Positions 1 through 8,574 of a stretch of 64,000 nucleotides of DNA are shown piece after piece (the stretch's first letter is position 1; each line of letters opens with the position of its first letter). Where the stretch lies: NCBI GenBank assembly GCA_903882935.1, contig CAIRZB010000001.1:158750-222749 (forward strand), written 5' to 3'. This DNA is from an uncultured Parafilimonas sp. GTDB taxonomy: Bacteria; Bacteroidota; Bacteroidia; Chitinophagales; Chitinophagaceae. The notes below the pieces were generated by a model, which was given only the letters and a program-made list of their open reading frames with translations, made no database searches and was not told the DNA's origin. The position numbers and the translations under genes are program-made.

Positions 1-252
1 GCCATATTGCAAACCGGGTATTACCTTTCCGTCTCGTTCGCCGGCGGTTATGGCCCCCAGGGTTTTACCTATCGCAATGCATTCCTCCACGTTAGCAACA
101 GGCACCACCTTTGCGGCGCCGTTGTGCAAGGCGGTGGCTATAGTTGAGGTGGCGCGGAACACGTCAATAATCACTACCACGCTGTTAGAAACGTCGTAAA
201 TGCCCAACAACTTGGGTGATAGTACTGTGTGTAAAAATGGTTTTTGGCTCAT
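1..252 (-). CDS. comB: 2-phosphosulfolactate phosphatase, N-terminal part (3' end outside window)
   Basis: Only the first 84 codons are inside the window. They read MSQKPFLHTVLSPK, then VVVIIDVFRATSTIATALHNGA and later TAGERDGKVIPGLQYG. These match the ComB family signatures: a DVxRATTT-like block, an NGA turn and a GERxG block before the GNSP motif, which would lie just outside. ComB is a Mg-dependent acid phosphatase that hydrolyses 2-phosphosulfolactate, known from coenzyme M synthesis. Bacterial homologues are common in organisms without coenzyme M, where the role is unclear. The ATG is 6 bases from a TAnnTTTG box on the same strand, which supports this start. The neighbour at 453 is divergent and unrelated. 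The family call is fairly firm; the substrate in this organism is not. Confidence 0.88.
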   Translation of the reverse strand, partial: MSQKPFLHTVLSPKLLGIYDVSNSVVVIIDVFRATSTIATALHNGAAKVVPVANVEECIAIGKTLGAITAGERDGKVIPGLQYG

Positions 253-258
253 ACCGTG

Positions 259-266
259 CAAATATA
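259..266 (-). promoter_or_regulatory. Bacteroidota-type -7 box (TATATTTG) for comB
   Basis: On the minus strand TATATTTG matches the TAnnTTTG -7 consensus of the Bacteroidota housekeeping sigma factor. Only six bases separate it from the comB ATG, so transcription would start at or next to the start codon. No convincing -33 TTG was found at the usual spacing. Confidence 0.5.
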
Positions 267-452
267 GCAGAATGGACAACTTGTGAGAAATCCGGGCCGT
301 TGGTGCTGTTGCCAATCATAGCCAAATTGTGCCTCAAATCACATATCTTTAAAGCTTACGGTAAATAATTTCTCGGTCGTATCCTCTCACCTGCATTGCA
401 TGCGGGTTTGATAAAGTAACCGTTGATTACCTAAAAGCAAGCAAACAAACTC

Positions 453-1904
453 ATGCAAAAACAGCCAAACGAAAACGCAGCACAATTTACTACGGAAGGC
501 TTTAAGCGCAGGCTAGGCCTTACAACTACCATATTGCTTGTAATAGGCACCATTATCGGCTCGGGCATTTTTATGAAGCCTGCACTAATGGCCAAGCAAC
601 TCGGCTCGCCCTTGGCGCAACTAAGCGTATGGGTGTTGGCGGGCATTATTTCGCTAACGGGCGCGCTCAGTAACGCAGAAGTGGCTGCCATGTTTCCTGA
701 AACAGGTGGCCAGTATGTTTTTTTTAAAAAAATGTACGGCAACGGCTTTGCTTTTTTGTATGGTTGGGCGGCCTTTACGGTAATTAACACCGGTGGGGTT
801 GCTTCTTTGGCTTATGTAAGCTCTCTGTATACCAATTATTTTATTCACCTGCCTAATTTTTCGCAAACGGTTGAGCAGTCTGTCATGCTCCATATACCGC
901 TGGTGGGCGACATACATCCGTTGGAAAATGCAGGGGTTAAAGTACTTACTGTTTTGCTGGTGGTGTTTTTTACTTTTGTTAACTACCGCAGCCTGCGGTT
1001 TGGCAGTTTGTTGCAGAATGTTTTTACATCCCTTAAAATTGTAGCCATCGCTTTGCTTATTGGCGGCATTTTTATTTCAGGGCGTGGTTCGCTTGCAAAT
1101 ATCCTCACCCCATCACCCACCATGCCGCATGGCTTTGCCTTGCTAAGTGGCTATGTGGCGGCATTGGGGGCGGCGTTTTGGGGGTATGAAGGCTGGAACT
1201 TTATTACCTACGTGGCTGGGGAAGTAAAAAATCCGCAAAAAAATATCCCAAAGGGGTTGTTTGTGGGCGTTATGGTGGTTATTGCCATTTATTGCCTCGT
1301 GTATTTGGCCTATGCTTATGTTATGCCTGTTGGCCAAATGGCTGCGTCGCAATTTGTGGCATCTGATGCCGCCTCCATTGCCTGGGGTGTTGTTGGCGGG
1401 TCGCTTATTGCCCTGCTCATCATCCTTTCAACCACCGGCACCACCCATAGTAACATCTTAACCATGGCAAGGGTTACCTATGCCATGGCGGGCGAAAGCA
1501 AATGGTTTGCAAAAGCGGGCCGGTTGCAGCCTGTTTACAAAACCCCTGGCAATGCCTTATGGTTGAATTGTTGTTGGACCATCGTACTCATTGTCAGCGG
1601 GTCTTTCGATATTCTTACCAGCATGCTGGTTTTTGTAACCTGGTTTTTTTACGGCAGCAGTGCATTAGGGGTTATTATACTGCGTTTTAAAATGAAGGAT
1701 GTGCCAAGGCCATACCGGGTTTGGGGATACCCTTTTGTAACCTTTCTTTTTGTGGGGTTCACGGCCTTTTTTTTGGCGGTAACCCTTTATACTGACATCA
1801 GTAACTATTTGGCGGGCAAAACAACGCTGGTAAACTCCCTTTTGGGGGCGCTTATTACTTGTGCCGGTATACCTGTGTACTATTTTTCCCGTAAAAAGAC
1901 ATAA
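453..1904 (+). CDS. APC-family amino acid permease
   Basis: This 483-residue inner-membrane protein has about twelve hydrophobic segments and belongs to the amino acid/polyamine/organocation superfamily. The first membrane segment carries IGTIIGSGIFMKP, the unwound substrate-binding glycine motif of APC transporters. It is followed by a WVLAGIISLTGAL stretch and an EVAAMFPETGGQY block typical of LAT/SteT-like exchangers. Length and layout fit a full, intact transporter. The N-terminal 20 residues are hydrophilic and cytoplasmic. It probably moves a neutral amino acid by symport or exchange; the substrate cannot be told from sequence. It is divergent from comB and followed by ssb 118 bases later, with no obvious functional link to either. 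Confidence 0.9.
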   Translation: MQKQPNENAAQFTTEGFKRRLGLTTTILLVIGTIIGSGIFMKPALMAKQLGSPLAQLSVWVLAGIISLTGALSNAEVAAMFPETGGQYVFFKKMYGNGFAFLYGWAAFTVINTGGVASLAYVSSLYTNYFIHLPNFSQTVEQSVMLHIPLVGDIHPLENAGVKVLTVLLVVFFTFVNYRSLRFGSLLQNVFTSLKIVAIALLIGGIFISGRGSLANILTPSPTMPHGFALLSGYVAALGAAFWGYEGWNFITYVAGEVKNPQKNIPKGLFVGVMVVIAIYCLVYLAYAYVMPVGQMAASQFVASDAASIAWGVVGGSLIALLIILSTTGTTHSNILTMARVTYAMAGESKWFAKAGRLQPVYKTPGNALWLNCCWTIVLIVSGSFDILTSMLVFVTWFFYGSSALGVIILRFKMKDVPRPYRVWGYPFVTFLFVGFTAFFLAVTLYTDISNYLAGKTTLVNSLLGALITCAGIPVYYFSRKKT

Positions 1905-2022
1905 TCAAGCTTTGCCGGCCGCGCCTGCGGTATTTTCCTGGCATATTTTAGTTTAATGAAAAAATAACCTTACCATTATTTTTTTTATTAAATTGCTGTT
2001 CTATAACGATAAAATTTGTCAT

Positions 2023-2481
2023 ATGATTAAACTACAGGTAATTGGTAATTTGGGGAAAGACTGCGTAGTAAACTCGGTAAACGGTAAAAATGTTATAAAC
2101 TTCAGTGTTGCGCACACGGAAAAATTCCGCGACAGTATGGGTAACCAAAAAGATAGGACGATTTGGGTTGAATGTGCCTATTGGACAGATAAAACCGGCA
2201 TAACCCCGTACCTTAAAAAAGGCTCGCAGGTATATGTGGAAGGCACGCCCGATGTGCGTACTTACCAAACCCAAGACGGCAGGCAGGGTGCCGCACTAAG
2301 CCTTCGCATATCAAACGTGCAGTTGTTGGGCAGTAAAGGCAACGGTGAAGGCGGCAATGGCGATCACGGCCCTTCTTCCTACCAAGCACCTTCTTCCCAG
2401 GGGTATGGCAATGCCCAACACGCCGCAGTGGCACACCATGCAGACATGAGTGAGCCAGTGGTGGACGATTTGCCGTTTTAA
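2023..2481 (+). CDS. ssb: Single-stranded DNA-binding protein
   Basis: The 152-residue product begins MIKLQVIGNLGKDC, with an OB fold over about residues 1-105 (NFSVAHTEKFRD, WVECAYWTDK, VYVEGTPDVRTYQ). A flexible Gly/Ser/Gln-rich linker follows, then the acidic tip VVDDLPF that docks partner proteins in bacterial SSBs. It coats single-stranded DNA in replication, repair and recombination. The ATG at 2023 is preferred over a TTG at 1993 because family homology starts at MIKL. Many Bacteroidota carry two ssb paralogues, so this may be the secondary copy. A strong hairpin terminator follows directly. Confidence 0.93.
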   Translation: MIKLQVIGNLGKDCVVNSVNGKNVINFSVAHTEKFRDSMGNQKDRTIWVECAYWTDKTGITPYLKKGSQVYVEGTPDVRTYQTQDGRQGAALSLRISNVQLLGSKGNGEGGNGDHGPSSYQAPSSQGYGNAQHAAVAHHADMSEPVVDDLPF

Positions 2482-2502
2482 CAACCAAACAAGTTACATA
2501 AT

Positions 2503-2532
2503 AGGGCAGTTTTAAAAACCTGCCCTTTTTTT
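2503..2532 (+). terminator. Rho-independent terminator after ssb
   Basis: AGGGCAG pairs with CTGCCCT across a ten-base A/T loop and runs into seven Ts, 21 bases after the ssb stop codon. Confidence 0.85.
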
Positions 2533-2576
2533 ATGCAATAAAATTTAGCAAATACCAAATTCAATAATTTTAATGT

Positions 2577-4523
2577 ATGCAAAAATGCTCGTTTGTGCTT
2601 TTACTATTGCTGGGTATCTTAAACAGTTATAGCCAGCAAACATTACATACAAAAGTTTTGGTGGTTGGCGGCACTACGGGCGGTACCGCAGCAGGTATAC
2701 AGTGCGCCAGGCAAGGCATAGCCACTGCCATTGTTGAGCAAACGCCTATGCTGGGTGGTATGCTTACCGCTGCAGCAGTAAGCTGTACCGATGGCAATGA
2801 TTTGTTGCACAGCGGTATGTGGCAGCAGTTGAGGGAAGCACTGTACGCGCATTACGGCAAACGTGGGCTGGGCACGGGTTGGGTGAGCGAAACCTGTTTT
2901 GAACCCCATGTGGCCGATAGTATTTTTAAGGCATGGGCAACCGCTGAAAAACAACTGGCAGTGTACTACGGTTGGTATTTTAACAACGTGATTAAAACCG
3001 GCAACAAAATAACGGGCGCCAGTTTTGTGAATGAAAAAGGGGAGACATTGGTTGCCTATGCCGATATTGTAATTGATGCCACTGAGCTAGGCGATGTTTT
3101 TGCAAATGCTGGCGCGGGCTACGACTTGGGTATGGAAGACCCTGCTTACAGCAGTGAGCCTGAGGCCCGCCAAAAAATAAATATTATACAAGATATAACC
3201 TGGGCCGCCGTGCTAAAAGATTATGGCAGTGGTGCTGATATGCGTATTACAAAACCAGCGGGTTATGATGAACGAAAATATTATTGCAGCACCAGCGATG
3301 CCCCTTGTTTTGAAAAACCGTATGCCCTGAACACCAAGCAGGTGTTAAATTATGGCTTTTTAACCAGCCTAGATTCCCTTCACCCAAAGTACATGCTTAA
3401 CTGGCCGATACATGGCAACGATTTTTATTTGAATGCGGTTGAGATGAAACCCATTGACCGCCTTCAGGCGTACGCAGGTGCCAAAAAACAAACACTTGGA
3501 TTTATTTACTTTTTACAAACCAAGCTGGGGTATAAAAACATAGGGCTTGCAAATGATGAAGCAAACAGCGGGTTGGCTTATATACCCTATAACCGGGAGG
3601 GCAGGAGGGTAAAAGGCGTAGTGCGTTTTACCATAAGCCATATAAAAACACCTTATGACTATACGCTTTACCGAACGGGCATAGCAGTGGGTGACTACCC
3701 GGTTGACCACCACCATGGCCAATACGCAGGCAAAGTTCCTGCTATACCATTCCCCAAAATACCGGCGTTTACTATACCGTTGGGGGCTTTAGTACCCAAG
3801 GGAGTAGACGGGTTAATTGTTTGCGAAAAAGGCGTATCCGTAAGCAATATAGCCAATGGCACCACTAGGCTGCAACCTGTTGTACTGTTAACAGGGCAAG
3901 CCGCAGGTATTGCGGCCGCGCAATGTGTGCAAAAACGCATTATGCCCCGCCAAATTGATGTTAGGGGTGTGCAAAGTGAACTGCTGGCCAATAAATGTTA
4001 CCTGATGCCTTTTTGCGATGTGCAACCAAGCGACAGCGCTTGGCAAGCCGTGCAAAAAATTGGCGTGCTTGGCATATTAAAAGGCGTTGGCAAAAGTGAA
4101 GGCTGGGAAAATAAAATGTTTTTTTACCCCGATAGTTTGGTTAGCGCCCGGGAGCTTTTGGGTGGTTTGCATAATTTTTTTGGGCCTTACCCGTCAAAAT
4201 TTAAGGCAACTGACACCATGCCCCTTAACAGAAACACAGCCTGGTTTATGATAACCGAAATGCAACACTTTATTGCTTTGAAAAAAAACATCAAGCACCA
4301 ATACCCTTCGGAGGCATTCAATGAATGGATTGGGGCATTAGAAAAAGCTGGCTTGCATGTTAACAAAACTAATAGTGAGCGTGAGGCCTTTGCTGAATTG
4401 GAGAAGCCGGTTACCCGCAAAGAAATTGCAGCAATGTGCGATTACCTTTTTATGCAGCCATTTGAACAGTATTGCGATTTTGCCGGAAAAATTACGTTTG
4501 CAAACCCAACAGTGGCACATTAA
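2577..4523 (+). CDS. Secreted FAD-dependent oxidoreductase
   Basis: The 648-residue protein starts with a signal peptide (a hydrophobic stretch to about residue 19, ending SYSQ). A Rossmann dinucleotide-binding site follows directly (VLVVGGTTGGTAAGIQCARQG, then the acidic residue of VEQ and the MLGGMLT segment). This is the FAD_oxidored pattern (PF12831), a family that includes many exported Bacteroidota and Planctomycetes proteins of unknown substrate. A late GLIVCEKGVSVS...GTTRLQPVVLLTGQAAGIAAA block matches the C-terminal FAD contact of such proteins. The last 200 residues are less conserved. A function in carbohydrate or polymer oxidation is possible but not shown. The gene is monocistronic, with a terminator upstream and a 416-base gap downstream. 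Confidence 0.82.
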   Translation: MQKCSFVLLLLLGILNSYSQQTLHTKVLVVGGTTGGTAAGIQCARQGIATAIVEQTPMLGGMLTAAAVSCTDGNDLLHSGMWQQLREALYAHYGKRGLGTGWVSETCFEPHVADSIFKAWATAEKQLAVYYGWYFNNVIKTGNKITGASFVNEKGETLVAYADIVIDATELGDVFANAGAGYDLGMEDPAYSSEPEARQKINIIQDITWAAVLKDYGSGADMRITKPAGYDERKYYCSTSDAPCFEKPYALNTKQVLNYGFLTSLDSLHPKYMLNWPIHGNDFYLNAVEMKPIDRLQAYAGAKKQTLGFIYFLQTKLGYKNIGLANDEANSGLAYIPYNREGRRVKGVVRFTISHIKTPYDYTLYRTGIAVGDYPVDHHHGQYAGKVPAIPFPKIPAFTIPLGALVPKGVDGLIVCEKGVSVSNIANGTTRLQPVVLLTGQAAGIAAAQCVQKRIMPRQIDVRGVQSELLANKCYLMPFCDVQPSDSAWQAVQKIGVLGILKGVGKSEGWENKMFFYPDSLVSARELLGGLHNFFGPYPSKFKATDTMPLNRNTAWFMITEMQHFIALKKNIKHQYPSEAFNEWIGALEKAGLHVNKTNSEREAFAELEKPVTRKEIAAMCDYLFMQPFEQYCDFAGKITFANPTVAH

Positions 4524-4939
4524 AAAAACATGCAATTTTTTAGTTTTTCGGTTTGCCAACATTGAATCTGCACTACTGCGAAAATAAATATTTATGCCTG
4601 AGGCAACGCGTTTGTTTTTACTGCGTATGTATTAAAAGTAAGAGATTAAACGGTTGACAACCTGCAACATATAAGCAACCTATGGAAAACCACCATTAAT
4701 GTTTAAGGCGGCGCTGCCTAAATAAAGGACACCTTTTTAATAAAACTATTTTAGGGCTGTAAAAGTAAAAGCTGTAGTATGTACGCTGCTGGCCTGGAGT
4801 ACTATTATGCGCTTACAGCAAAAATTATTGCAATTTGGGATTACGGGGAAAGTTGCACCTATGAATCACTGGGGCCTGCGGTAGATTTTGTGCTGAGGCC
4901 TGGCCCCTGTGATTGCTGGGTTACACTATTGGGTTACGG
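4524..4939. other. 416-base intergenic region between convergent genes
   Basis: No gene, strong hairpin terminator or recognised repeat was found. A 60-codon open frame at 4779-4961 is Cys/Tyr-rich, looks like no known protein and overlaps the end of the opposite gene, so it is not called. The sequence is A/T-rich near the ends and otherwise featureless. Confidence 0.5.
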
Positions 4940-5926
4940 CTATTGCGCCAATATTTTTTGAAGGTCTCCGTCACTTACTGTTAGCGATTTTATCGGCACT
5001 AACCTACGGGTTAATTCCTTGTAATTTTTATCCCCCGCAAATATTTTTTTAAGCATAGGCAGTGCTTCTGCCACGCGGCCGTTGTTGCATAAAGCAATGG
5101 CCGTCCAATACTGCATTTCCGTATTTGCCGGAAACATATCCATCGCCGCATGGTATTCTGCCATGGCTTTTGGCATATCATTTTTCTCAGTCGCCAAGTC
5201 GCCGGCGTTCATGTGGCCATAAGCAATGGTTAAATTATACAACCGCCTCAATTCCTTTAATGGCTGGGGGCTGTCATCCACCCTTATGTCCAAGGTTTTG
5301 TCATCCCAAGGCTCGTTTGTTTTTGTGCCTTTTACCACTATTAATCCTGCCGCCTGCATGCCGCGTATGTCGCCGCCAGCTAGTTGTGCTGCATCCAATG
5401 CTGCCAAAACCCTTTCAGCCAAGGGCTTACCTGTTGAGGCATTGAATGCTTTGGCCATATTGGCACAAACGGTGCCTGTAAGCATCATGTTGCTTTGCAC
5501 GCTAAAATTGCTACCAGTTAAGTGCATGGCATATTTTATACAGTTTTTGCCGGTGTGTGCGGCAGCATTGCCTTTGCTGTCTAACACCGCAACCTGCCTT
5601 ACATCTTCTGCCGCATCGGTTTTTACCAAGCTGTCTAACGCTTGCTGGGCGGTAAAGCCTTGTTTTAACAGGGCAAGCGCTTTTGGGCCGTATGATTTAT
5701 TTACCGCAGCCTGTGTGGCAACTACGCCCACACCGGCCTCGCCCCACGGCACCAATGTGCCTACGCCAAACCAATGGCTTTGCACGCCAACCGCCATTTC
5801 GCCCGTAATACTGTCGCGGGCTACTATGGAAAAAGTGTGTACCTGTGGCTCGTTGTGTTTATGCATTTGTGCAACACTCGGCAAGTATAATAGCACTGAA
5901 ATTAAACATGTAATAGGCTTTAGCAT
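4940..5926 (-). CDS. DUF1028 family secreted protein
   Basis: From the ATG at 5926 the product is 328 residues: a signal peptide (MLKPITCLISVLLYLPSVAQ), a DUF1028 domain over about residues 30-240, and a C-terminal extension. The domain shows HTFSIVARDSITGEMAVGVQS, WGEAGVGVVATQAAVN, a long central helix and SNMMLTGTVCANMAKAF. DUF1028 has an Ntn-hydrolase-like fold of unproven activity. The C-terminal 80 residues (NLTIAYGHMNAGDLATE...NTEMQYWTAIALCNNGRVAEALPMLKKIF) look like two TPR-type helical hairpins, probably for protein binding. A longer frame back to 6001 is less likely because it would bury the signal peptide. No neighbour hints at a pathway. Confidence 0.82.
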   Translation of the reverse strand: MLKPITCLISVLLYLPSVAQMHKHNEPQVHTFSIVARDSITGEMAVGVQSHWFGVGTLVPWGEAGVGVVATQAAVNKSYGPKALALLKQGFTAQQALDSLVKTDAAEDVRQVAVLDSKGNAAAHTGKNCIKYAMHLTGSNFSVQSNMMLTGTVCANMAKAFNASTGKPLAERVLAALDAAQLAGGDIRGMQAAGLIVVKGTKTNEPWDDKTLDIRVDDSPQPLKELRRLYNLTIAYGHMNAGDLATEKNDMPKAMAEYHAAMDMFPANTEMQYWTAIALCNNGRVAEALPMLKKIFAGDKNYKELTRRLVPIKSLTVSDGDLQKILAQ

Positions 5927-6004
5927 ATAATATGGCTGTTTAGCGTAAAAGTAACCACTGTAATTGAAACGCAGTGGGTTGCAGCTTTTTTGTATGTGCA
6001 TATA

Positions 6005-6034
6005 TTAAAAAAGCCGCTGTTAAAAAACAGCGGC
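6005..6034 (-). terminator. Terminator after the PDZ protein gene
   Basis: GCCGCTGTT and AACAGCGGC form a nine-base-pair stem with a short A/T loop. On the minus strand it is followed by TTTTTT, 30 bases beyond the stop codon at 6064. Confidence 0.8.
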
Positions 6035-6063
6035 AAATGCACATGAGAGAAATATACAAACCG

Positions 6064-7026
6064 TTATAAATTACTTGTCTTTAATTCCTTGGGATACTTA
6101 ACTGTAACTGTTTTTGTTTCGCCGCTGTGCAGGTATGTTACTTTAAAGGTATCGCCTTCCTTGCCGTCTTTAATGGCGGCCTTTAGGTCGTCAACACTTG
6201 TAATATCCTTGTCATTTACCTTGGTAATAACATCATCGTCTTTTATGCCGGCTTTATCGGCAGGTGTTTCATCTTCCACATCTAACACTTTAACGCCCTT
6301 GCCATCCTCGGTGTCCTGCACTTGCAAGCCCATATGGGGCTTTGCCTTGTAAAATCCATATGAATGTGCTTGCGGCATTACTTTAAGGTTAAAATTGTTG
6401 CCGCTGTTAAGCCCAAAAATACGCAAGTCCTTATTTTTTTGTAGGGTAGCGGTAGCCGTACCCTCTTTTCCTTCGCGTTTATAGGTAATATTAACTTTGT
6501 CTTCCGGTTTGTATTTGCCTACTGCTTTGTACAGGTCGTCGCCGTCAGCAATTTTTTCATCACCCAGCTTCGTAATAATGTCACCTTCTTTCAGGCCGGC
6601 TTTGTCGGCGGCACTTTCCTCAGTAACATCGGTAACTTTTGCGCCCTCGTCTGTTTTTTCGGTCATAACACCTAGCAAAGCTTTATTGCTTTTAATGTCG
6701 CGGCCAAAATTGTTTTTGGTCATGTTCCAGTCACCGCTGGCGATGGAGGGGTTAGTAAAAGTAAATGTGTTTGTGGTAAGGTCGTTTTCATCTTTATACA
6801 CTTCCACGTTATCGCCTTTAAACGCATCAACGGGTTTGCCGTTCACCGTAATTTTATCTCCGTCTACCACCACCGTCAACTTTTCGGTTGTTTTACCTTT
6901 TTTGCGGATAACGATATTTTGCTCAGTCTTGATTTTTACCCCGTCGCCTTTGGCATCTTGGGCGTGGCTGTTTGTTGAAAAGCCGAGAATTAATACTGCG
7001 GCCGCCGATTTTAAAAAGTTATGCAT
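6064..7026 (-). CDS. Periplasmic protein with two PDZ domains, no protease domain
   Basis: The 320-residue product has a signal peptide (MHNFLKSAAAVLILGFSTNSHAQ). A beta-rich, charged stretch of about 90 residues follows, then two PDZ domains. The first is near residues 110-190 (LLGVMTEKTDEGAKVTDV, ADKAGLKEGDIITKLGDEKI). The second is near residues 235-315 (HMGLQVQDTEDGKGVKVLDV, ADKAGIKDDDVITKVNDKDI). Both keep the AGL/AGI-x-DxI core typical of DegP/CtpA-type PDZ domains. There is no HtrA trypsin fold, no S41 domain and no Ser-Asp-His set. It probably binds C-terminal peptides of envelope proteins as an adaptor or sensor. It is Lys/Asp/Glu-rich, as expected for a soluble periplasmic protein. 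Its terminator shows it is a separate transcription unit. Confidence 0.83.
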   Translation of the reverse strand: MHNFLKSAAAVLILGFSTNSHAQDAKGDGVKIKTEQNIVIRKKGKTTEKLTVVVDGDKITVNGKPVDAFKGDNVEVYKDENDLTTNTFTFTNPSIASGDWNMTKNNFGRDIKSNKALLGVMTEKTDEGAKVTDVTEESAADKAGLKEGDIITKLGDEKIADGDDLYKAVGKYKPEDKVNITYKREGKEGTATATLQKNKDLRIFGLNSGNNFNLKVMPQAHSYGFYKAKPHMGLQVQDTEDGKGVKVLDVEDETPADKAGIKDDDVITKVNDKDITSVDDLKAAIKDGKEGDTFKVTYLHSGETKTVTVKYPKELKTSNL

Positions 7027-7284
7027 GGCTTTTGTTTTTAATGTTCTACGAATACTTTAGTAGACCAAAAATAGGGTAAATTTTGATATACGAAAAGTTT
7101 CGGAAATGTTAAATCGAAAATTATTTTACTTGGGTATATTCTATGTGACACTCATTATGACAAATATGCCGAGGGCGAATGATATTTTATAAATGCTTTA
7201 TGGCATGTTAATATCTCATCAAAGCTTTTATTGGGGTGGCAACAGTAAGGCCAAAACCAAACTGGATAACAAGTTGGGGGTGAT

Positions 7285-8367
7285 TTATCCCATACTTTTG
7301 GCGATAAGGCTATGAAAATGGTGCGTGCCCGTTTCATGCTTTACTGAATACCGGCCATGGCTATAAAACCTACTTCGTATGCCCTTCTGCACGTTTTCAA
7401 CCACTTCTTCGTCTTCCAACTCCACCGTGTCCAAACCGCTGCCGGCACCCGTGTTAAATTTGCTTTCGTCACTTACAAATACAAGAAACGAAACTTTGCA
7501 TTCGCCAACGCCTGTTGGCTGCACCAGGTTGAACGAAAGCCCCCAAGGGTAAAAATTAAACATCATGTTAGGGTACACCCAAAAATAGTAGGCGGCCACT
7601 TGCTTGCCGTAGTCGGGGCTGGTGGTGGGTAGGTTAAAGCAAACATCGCCTTTTTTGCCAATACCCAATTGTAGGTTGCTGTAGGTAAATATTTCGGTGG
7701 TGTACTCGCCAAAATCCAACACTTGGTTAAGGCCCGCGTGCACAAAAGGTATGTGGAATCCCTCCAAATAGTTTTCGCAGTAAAGCGCCCAATTGGCTTT
7801 TACAAAATAATCTTTGCTAAGGGCTGGTTTAAATATTAGCTGATCCATGGGAAACCAATCCATCCGCTCTTGCATATCCTTAAACACCTCGTTGGCGGGT
7901 ATGGTAGGCTGTAAGCTAGTAAACAGCAGATTGCCCCATTCAAACACAGGTAAGTTATGCAGGTTATCTGCCTCGGTTGGAAAGTTCTCCACCTCCTTAA
8001 ACTCCGGCATGGATGTGAATTTGCCGTCTAACGAAAACTGCCGCCCATGGTATTTACATCGCAGTTGGTTTAATTGGCAGGCTTTGTACACCATCAAATT
8101 GCCGCGGTGGGTGCAAACATTGCTCATGCAATGCAGCATTCCTTCTTTGGTTTTCGTAAGCAGCAGCGGTTCGTTCAAATAACCGTCCAATAATGTAAAT
8201 GGATAGGCCGATGCTGGTTCTGTAACAAGGCCGCTATCGCCGATAAACTGCCAGGAAGGCGCGAATATTTTTTCTTTCGATTCTTCAAAACATTCTTGGC
8301 TCGTATAATACTCTTTGCTTATTGTATTGGCCCTGGCAATGTTGTTATGGATAGTAAACCTTGGCAT
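7285..8367 (-). CDS. Rieske 2Fe-2S aromatic/quaternary-amine-type oxygenase, alpha subunit
   Basis: The 360-residue protein has an N-terminal Rieske domain with the cluster ligands in CTHRG (C85, H87) and CKYHG (C104, H107). It also has a C-terminal catalytic domain with the mononuclear-iron histidines in YLEGFHIPFVHAGL (H205, H210). The late acidic segment VELEDEEVVENVQKGIRS resembles the family's closing motif before the C-terminal ring-hydroxylase helix. The overall pattern is closest to the choline/carnitine monooxygenase-like branch of the RHO family. The substrate is unknown, and no reductase or ferredoxin gene is adjacent. The ATG at 8367 starts at MPRFTIHN; a longer frame to 8448 adds a hydrophobic leader that does not fit a cytosolic enzyme. 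Confidence 0.87.
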   Translation of the reverse strand: MPRFTIHNNIARANTISKEYYTSQECFEESKEKIFAPSWQFIGDSGLVTEPASAYPFTLLDGYLNEPLLLTKTKEGMLHCMSNVCTHRGNLMVYKACQLNQLRCKYHGRQFSLDGKFTSMPEFKEVENFPTEADNLHNLPVFEWGNLLFTSLQPTIPANEVFKDMQERMDWFPMDQLIFKPALSKDYFVKANWALYCENYLEGFHIPFVHAGLNQVLDFGEYTTEIFTYSNLQLGIGKKGDVCFNLPTTSPDYGKQVAAYYFWVYPNMMFNFYPWGLSFNLVQPTGVGECKVSFLVFVSDESKFNTGAGSGLDTVELEDEEVVENVQKGIRSRFYSHGRYSVKHETGTHHFHSLIAKSMG

Positions 8368-8574
8368 AACCTGCTTTTTGCTAAAGATAAGGAGTAAAAA
8401 TGTGTAACAACCGCGTACAATACTGTAAATTGGTTGGTTTGAGGACAATAAATTTAGTTGGCTGCGATAGCGATTGAATGGAGTGGTGTATACCAGTTTT
8501 CAAAAATTGTTCATACACATAAATAAAAATAATCAACGCCTTTGTGCTAATATTGTTTTCAATTATTTACGAAG

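Noticed and set aside
1..252. Sulfonate pathway linking comB with the aminotransferase at 59625
   Set aside because: The genes are 59 kb apart, and neither neighbourhood has other sulfonate genes.
4779..4961. 60-codon open frame rich in Cys and Tyr
   Set aside because: No family likeness, no ribosome-binding site, and it overlaps the coding end of the DUF1028 gene.
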